64,000 bases of DNA from Erigeron canadensis (lineage: Eukaryota > Streptophyta > Magnoliopsida > Asterales > Asteraceae): positions 9,920,001 to 9,984,000 of the forward strand of contig NC_057764.1 in NCBI RefSeq assembly GCF_010389155.1. Direction: 5' to 3'. The notes under the pieces were generated by a model that saw only the letters and a program-made list of their open reading frames with translations, was not told the origin of the DNA and made no database searches. Position 1 is the first letter of the stretch. Each line of letters begins with the position of its first letter. Of the stretch, positions 57,841-64,000 are shown piece by piece. The translations under genes and the position numbers were made by a program.

Positions 57841-60343
57841 CAAGAGAAACTCAAAAGAAAAAGGGGAGTTCATCGAAGAAACTCAAGAGAAAAACTCCAG
57901 CTGAACCTTCTTCTCCCGCATCTTCTGAGGAGACAATATATGTCTCTGGTCTCCTAAGACAATTCGATCACTACCTCATAAACAACCAACTTAAGACGAT
58001 CACCATCACCTAGAACACCATCACCACAAAGACCGTCATCTCCATCTCCACCTAAATCACCTCAAACACCTCAAACATCAATTCATCAATCTTCACCAGT
58101 TCTTGAATTTACATCTCTTGTACCACCAACAATGGAACAATCTCAACCTCAAACTATTTTATCACAAATTCCATCATCATCATCATTTCCTCGATCTCTT
58201 CAACCAAAATATCTTCAAGGCAGAAAGAAATCAGTAACTGTAAATATTCGAAAAACATTCAAAAAATCACGCTTAGAGTATGATCGATTTCAAACAACCG
58301 AACTAGAAGATGTGAGTAAATCAAGTGATGATGCATCTGATTCTGATGATGCAAATCAGTTTGCTAATGATGTCATGGACATCCCGGAGGAACAAGGAGG
58401 GAATAAGGGAGGGGTTGAAAATACCAGAGAGGATGAGAGGTTAGGGCTAGGAGAAAGGCAAAAAGAAAACGTTGGCCTCCATTTAGTTACAAATGTTTTT
58501 CAATGCCGGGTTCGCCGTAGGGTAGAAGACGAACGCTCCCAACTCTCGCATGAACAAATGTCCGCAAGCCATTCGGAAGCCTCTCAACAGACTGACGTCT
58601 CATTTTCGCACGGTCAAAAACCACGTACTCCATTTCATTCTCCTTTAAAGTCTGTGAATGTTGAAGCAAAAGAGACACCTGCCCCTCTCTTGGATTTTAT
58701 TTCTGCACGTGTGTCTAGTACCCTTAGGACACCGATTGTGATACCTTTTGCACATCTACGTGATGCTGCCGGAACAAACATAGAGAGATTGGCTTCAGAG
58801 ACAGTCATGAGACACAAGATCAAGTTGGTCAAGAAGAAACTGTTCAAGATGTGATTCAAGATCAAACCAATCAAACTCAAACTCAAGCTTCATCATCTCA
58901 TGTTCATGAATCAGATTCGGATGACTTACCTCCACTTGTCAGACACATTTCACACTATTATTCCACAACTTCAAGTTCTGATGAGTCAAGTGATCCTGAT
59001 CCGTTTTTACCGGAAGATGCTACTAATGATGAGTCTGATTCGTCTGATTCTAATGATCCTGATTATGCTCCAACAAGTGAAGTTATTCCACAATCTCAGC
59101 AAGAAGAATATGGAATAGATATCTTTGAAGAGATAGTCTATCATCTCAAAAACCCGGAAAATCTTGAGACCCCTATGGAACTTGGACAAGGAGTTAGACA
59201 TCCAAGAATCTCAAGAAATAGAATTTGGCAAATCAATGAGGGTTATTTTGTTGAGAACTATGAGCAGATTTTGGATTTGAGTACCAAACCTGAAGAGATT
59301 GTGTGCAAAGCAAGATAACTTGAAGAAAGAGCTTTTCAAATTTATTGCTCACCAGATGAAAGACTCAATATGAACCTGAACCGATTAAGAGCATTCTTTA
59401 TGTTCAGACATCAAGGTCAAAGAGATGCATATATGGAGTTGATGAATACAGACAACACTGTGAGAGCTGAATGGTGGTATCAACAATTTGAAAGACCGAT
59501 CACTGAAGTTATTGAGTTGTTTGTTCCTCTTATGAACAACAATCTCAGGCTTATTAGATTCAAAGTTTGCCTTGCTAATGGCAAGATTTATGATGTTCGA
59601 GAAGAATCATTTCAACGCATGAAGATCTCAGACATTCTTTTCATCTACAATCGATATGCTTACCAGATAATCAAGACTCCAGAGCAACTCCAAGCATATG
59701 AATCATTGAAAAGCCATATTCAAGCCTTTATCAGATTTTATGAATTCAATGACTTTCAGATTGGCTTGGAAAGGAGAACTAGCAGGATTAATCTCACAAG
59801 ACAAAATCAAAGAGCCGGAGGTTATGAGCTAGATTCTTTTTAGATTGGAGATTCAATTGAAGACTTGGATGGGTTTGTCTTCATCAATCGACTCAAGAGA
59901 AAGATCTTCATTCCTGCCTCAGATTTTCCCAAGTATTCTGATGGTACTTTGAATTATTGTTTATCTATTCTGAGTGCATTAGATGAAGATTCTGACAATG
60001 AAGAAGAGGAAAGCATATAAGACGTATCAAAGCTACTCTTGAGATGCGTCAAAGAATAAGAGATCTCATTGTTGCAAGAACTTCCAAGGCTCAAGAAGGA
60101 ATTATTCATACTGAGACTGGTTCATGGGTTCTTTGGAATCCTAGCCACAAACTTGGTCCTCATAACATTCCACCTGTGAATTTCCAAGATAACATCAGGT
60201 TGCCAGATGAACGTCCTGAAGGTGATAACTGGCATTTTATCCCCAAGAAGTATTGGAAAGACACATGGAGCAGTTATAAGAAGAGAGTCTTCTGGAGTTC
60301 AAAGATTGACAACAAAGATAAAATAGTGCTTAGTTGTATTTAA
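57841..60343 (+). pseudogene. Element D accessory protein, fragment
   Basis: Frames 57841-58010, 58132-58854, 58851-59318, 59370-59843 and 60044-60343 correspond in order to the basic patch, acidic region and C-terminal globular domain of C (RAFFMFRHQGQRD, EWWYQQFERPI, FYEFNDFQIGLERR, NWHFIPKKYWKDTW). Stops (59316, 59841) and frameshifts break it. The C-terminal domain is the best conserved part between C and D, which argues it once had a function. Confidence 0.72.
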
Positions 60344-60593
60344 AAACAATGTACTTTTGTGTATTAATTGTAAGGTTGAGGGGGAGCTTGTGTAAAATAC
60401 TTATTGTATAAATACCCCTCAGGCCTTCAATCCTTCTAACACTTTGAAAGCTTTTCTCACACTTATCATTGTATGAAATCAGATCTTCTACATACACACT
60501 TTTCTCTCTCAAGAACACATACACTTACACATACATTCCACCATTGTTGAATACTTATCTTCCGCATCAAAACACGAATCAACTGTAATTTCA
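60314..60593 (+). repeat. D 3' LTR, start deleted
   Basis: Begins at AGATAAAATAGTGC (inside the C LTR start), TATA box TATAAATA at 60407-60414, ends AATTTCA before X3 gag. Confidence 0.7.
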
Positions 60594-62399
60594 CACTCCT
60601 CCTCCTCCTACACCTAGAGCCAGCCACGTCCATGTACATTATTCCAATACTCCAGTTCCCAAATTCGATTGGAGTGGTGAGACCTTTGGTACATGGAAAG
60701 CTAGAATGCTCTTGCATTTTGGTGGGATAGAGAGGTATATGTTGAAAATCCTTAAGGATGGACCATATATACCCATATCCAGTGGTGTTAGTCCTCTTCT
60801 TGACCCAACTGGGAGAAGAGGTACCAGGGAGAAAGCTGAAGAACATTGGTCTGATGAGGATCGCAGGCTGGTTGACCTTGGTACCAGACTGAAAAACATG
60901 ATCCTCGAAGTTGTCCCTGAGGAACTAATTCCAACACTTGTGTTGTTTCCCAGTTCCAAGTCTATGTGGGAAGAATTAGTTGTCTAGTTTGAAGGAGGAG
61001 CTGACACCCTCTCCACCAGAAAGGTTGCTTTAAACAAGAAGTATGAATCCTTCTTTGCACTTCCCAATGAAAGTTTAACTGGTACCAACACCAGATTTAC
61101 TAGCCTCATTAATCAACTGAGAGGCTTGGGAGTAGAGATGGATAAAGATATTCTTCTTGAGAAATTTTGTGATATATTGCCATTCAAATGGGAACACATG
61201 GTTCATATCTTAAGACAAGGTAAGACCCTGCACGGCCATACTCTTGCTTCCCTATATGGAGCCTTCAGATTCACTGAAGATAACGATGTTGCAAGGTTAT
61301 TGGCTGAACAAGATGCCTTAAACCATGCTCAGAGTTCCAAGCTCGCCAGCTTAACTGGGCAACCTTGTGCTGCTTTAATATCTGATGAGAATGTCCAGTC
61401 ACATTCTATGAAAGAGATGTTAAATAGCTTTTTGAATTCTGGCCTGACCTACTGATCTCAGTGATGGTTGTGATGAAACTGACAATGATGATCTGGTTGC
61501 CATGATTGCTAAAATCTTTAACAGGTTTAAGCATAAATCTAATAGATTTAATGGGTCCAACAATGCTTCCAGCTCCAACTCTCTAGATAAAGCCAATCTT
61601 ACATGCTATAAGTGTGGTAAGAAAGGTCACCTTATGAAGGAATGCAGATCTAGTCAATCAAACAACCAAACTGGTCCCTCTGTTCTACATTTTGTTAAAT
61701 CTGATGATTACAAGGCTAAGTATAAGAAGCTAAAGGCTCAGATTGCCCTCACGTCACTTGAGCAAGAAAAAGAAAAAGAAAAGAACAAGTGCATGATGGC
61801 TCAAACTGAAGGAAAATGGGAACTCTCTGATGACTCATCTGATGATGATGAAGAGCTTAGAGATGTTTTTTTTATGGCTCTGGAAAATAATCAATCAATG
61901 GTGAAGGATGATGTCGTTTCTGGAAAATGGGTGGACATCATATTGAAAAAGGTAAGGGATTATGATGATGAAATGGATACAGAATCGAAATTGGACATTG
62001 CTGAGGCATTAAATGATGACTTGTTATTTGTTGAAACTATGAGAACTGACTGTGAAAGATACTTGGAAACAGTTTTAATCGAGCTTAATAACATGAAAAG
62101 TCAAATTAATGATTTGCAAAGTGTCCACTTGGCTCTCAAAGAATCTGATTTGAAGAATGAGACATTGGAAAGAGATAACCAAAAATTGAAATTTGATCTT
62201 GAAAAAGAACACATGGTTATCAAATCTTGGGTACAAGCATCTGGTAAAAATTATGATGCTTTTTCAAAAACCATTGATGCTCAAAAAACTGCCTGCAAAT
62301 CTGGTAATCTCCAGATGGCAGTTGTTTTACCCTCTATCCACCAGATGCCTGATTCGGTTTGAATTGAGACTTCATATGACTCTTCTACCCCTATTAAAT
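60594..62399 (+). pseudogene. X3 gag (Copia, family of X1/X2)
   Basis: Starts in the proline-rich N-terminal region. FGTWKARMLLHFGG, EEHWSDEDRRL, then TAG at 60985-60987 (CAA in X2), LRQGKTLHGHTL, a 1-bp insertion near 61450, and an open frame 61502-62362 with an intact CX2CX4HX4C knuckle (LTCYKCGKKGHLMKEC, about 61592) and a coiled-coil tail (ERYLETVLIELNNM). Interrupted by Y at 62402. It is the best-preserved gag here and serves as reference for X2. The 5' LTR and start codon are missing, replaced by D. Confidence 0.87.
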
Positions 62400-62401
62400 T
62401 A

Positions 62402-63375
62402 TGTAAGTCCCAACTATTACTAGATGGGTGCTGAAGACACCTCTATGTCTATGGTGAGTGTACTTTGCAACACAATCACTTAATCTGGACGTGACCAGTT
62501 TAGAGTGATTGTGTACCAGGTAATCTGGAGGTTTACTTATTAAGATGACAAATGTAAATAAGTAAATACAATGCAATAGATATAAGTGACAAGTAATTAT
62601 ATCGATGAGACAATATGTATTTTTCAAGTGTATTTTATTTATTGATTGTTAAATAAAATACAAGGTTGTTGCGGAACCAAGATAATACAAAGATGTAAAT
62701 ATCCTAACAACCTATGAAATACAATTGATCTATACTTGGAAATTCTCCTAACAATCGAAACACTTAAAGTTGTGAAATGTTCCTTTTTGCGATTAAGAGA
62801 ATATTGCACAAGTTCACCAATATTGCAGAATGTATGTGTTTGCAAAGTTGTTGAAATGCTTGGGCAAGGACCTCTATTTATAGTCGAGGTATGAGCATTG
62901 GGATCTCAACTTCGAAGTACAAATATGGTTGACAGCAAACAAAAGTATTAGTATATAATCTTTTGTGTGTGCTAAATAAAGTAAGACAAAAGGTTACTTT
63001 ATTCAACCACTCTACATCTTTGCACTTTTATCCATAGACAAGATTATTGTCCGGTTAAAAGGATGTAGTGTTAAAGGTCCTCCTCGTAATCAGTGTAAAG
63101 CTTCGTAAAGGCATTTACACTGAAGGATCTCCAGTTGATTGATTTGGTGAAATGTCAACTGGGCTTCGCTGCCATTGCCATTTCCTTTCTTCCATTTGTT
63201 GTCTTCGACTTCAACTGGAAGGTCTTCAGATTTAAGTCTTCAGATCTTAACTGGAAGAAGTCATTAGTTGCTTAAACTGTACAATGCAACTGGACTTCTA
63301 ATATTTCGGACAATTCATCATGCTCTCCAGATGCAGCTGGAGAGCTCCAGTTTATAGGGACAACTAGACCTAACA
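62402..63375 (-). repeat. Y 3' LTR
   Basis: Minus strand TGTTAGGTCTAG (63375) to GTTGGGACTTACA (62402); 974 bp, TATA box at 62875-62882. Same family as X1 and X2 LTRs. Confidence 0.82.
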
Positions 63376-63388
63376 AATTCCCCCTAAT
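63376..63388 (-). promoter_or_regulatory. Y polypurine tract
   Basis: Minus strand TAGGGGGAAT immediately before the LTR. Confidence 0.75.
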
Positions 63389-63615
63389 TGTCCTGAAATA
63401 TTGTCAAGTATTTTTAAACTTGTTTCTATACAATTGTAAGTTTGAAATACTTGAGTTTGATAAAACCTATTAATTTTCCAATGCATTCTTATAGATCATC
63501 AAATGCCTTGGGTTCAATTTTAGATGTTTTTAGATTTTATCACTATCTACTTGTGGGTTACAATCTGGCAACTTGTATATACAACAATTTTACATCAGTT
63601 ACAAGAAAGGAAAAT

Positions 63616-64000
63616 TTAAGAATGTGGCCCTTCGCCAATTTTCCTTTTCTTGGCAACTGATGAGATTGGCTGCTTGTCTTCCTGATCAAATTCCAATCTT
63701 TCTTCAACATTTTCTTTGAACTTGATCAGGTTCTGCAATATATACTCCCAGCCTTTCTCAAACTTGTTCTTGTGTTGCCTCTTGGCCAAAATATCCAACA
63801 TCTCCACATGTTCAGAATGACCATACTGATGAATATCAGGATTTTCAGTCATTCGAGTTGGTCCACCAAAGTATTGTACCTTAACCACATAGTGTCTGGC
63901 ACCTGGCTTGATTGAAACTTGCACATCTTGAATTTTGCCCTTCATATGCCTTCGACGCAGCACATCTTGCAAATATGTTCGAGCCTCAGATTCATTTGTC
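63616..64000 (-). CDS. Y accessory protein, C-terminal part (partial)
   Basis: Open from the window edge to the stop at 63616. It contains RHYVVKVQYFGGPTRM, a W/K-rich segment and a basic end (SVAKKRKIGEGPHS) resembling a nuclear-localisation patch. Position before the polypurine tract matches the accessory ORFs of E, C and D. The N-terminus lies outside the window. Function unknown. Confidence 0.55.
   Translation of the reverse strand, partial: TNESEARTYLQDVLRRRHMKGKIQDVQVSIKPGARHYVVKVQYFGGPTRMTENPDIHQYGHSEHVEMLDILAKRQHKNKFEKGWEYILQNLIKFKENVEERLEFDQEDKQPISSVAKKRKIGEGPHS

Larger units (their letters stand above)
57841..60593 (+). mobile_element. Copia element D, 5'-truncated sibling of C
   Basis: Begins inside the accessory ORF (equivalent to C about 37705) and runs through a shortened 3' LTR. 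Relative to C it lacks about 1.0 kb (C 38670-39690) and about 0.13 kb spanning the ORF end, polypurine tract and LTR start. Confidence 0.75.
62402..64000 (-). mobile_element. Copia element Y, 3' end
   Basis: Inserted into X3 gag. Minus strand: accessory ORF end, untranslated region, polypurine tract, 3' LTR ending at 62402. The body continues past the window. Confidence 0.8.

Overview
The window is plant nuclear DNA made almost entirely of transposable elements. I found no ordinary host gene. The signs of a plant are Ty1/Copia and Ty3/Gypsy retrotransposons with tRNA-Met-type primer sites, a Mutator-like element with a FAR1-type transposase, and GT-AG introns. The large accessory ORFs downstream of Copia pol resemble ORFs I remember from Asteraceae (daisy family) retroelements. 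That family assignment is a recollection, not a search result. The layers are nested. Labels used below: X1, X2, X3 and Y are one Copia family (LTRs beginning TGTTAGGTC, 0.8-1.0 kb). E and the LTR at 1-332 are a second Copia family. C and D are a third (LTR about 0.29 kb). G is a chromovirus-like Gypsy, and B is a Gypsy-like element without pol.

Left part, 1-14515: Copia X1 lies on the minus strand (5' LTR 13588-14515, gag, start of pol). It is split by Copia element E (2686-12540, flanked by CATCA on both sides) and cut at 332 by the end of another LTR. E keeps reverse transcriptase and RNase H, then a 3 kb non-coding stretch, then a large accessory ORF, a polypurine tract and its 3' LTR.

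Middle, 14637-41636: Copia X2 runs on the plus strand. Its gag carries an in-frame insert derived from a tRNA-Lys(UUU)-like sequence. X2 is split by a Gypsy solo LTR (17378-27811, TSD CCTGC), which is itself split by a 7.6 kb Mutator-like element (18699-26275, 9-bp TSD CTTATTTAA). That element has two convergent spliced genes: a FAR1/MULE/SWIM transposase continuing into an OTU-protease-like domain, and an intact five-exon gene resembling the plant transposase family usually linked to En/Spm elements. After X2 pol comes element C: a gag-linker relic, an array of GACGATCTTG palindromes, a second solo LTR (33855-36211, TSD CTTGA), a long broken accessory ORF and a 3' LTR.

Right part, 41637-64000: B has an LTR-internal-LTR-internal-LTR layout with LTRs of about 3.5 kb and an internal region of about 1 kb. 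Its middle LTR is split by G (45879-53402, TSD GCAAG). Then come D (a truncated sibling of C), the gag of X3, and Y, which enters X3 with its 3' LTR and accessory ORF running off the window.

Two things work together functionally: the two MULE genes, and the gag/pol/accessory modules of the Copia elements. Almost every retroelement ORF carries stops or frameshifts. The MULE is the youngest-looking and best-preserved element.
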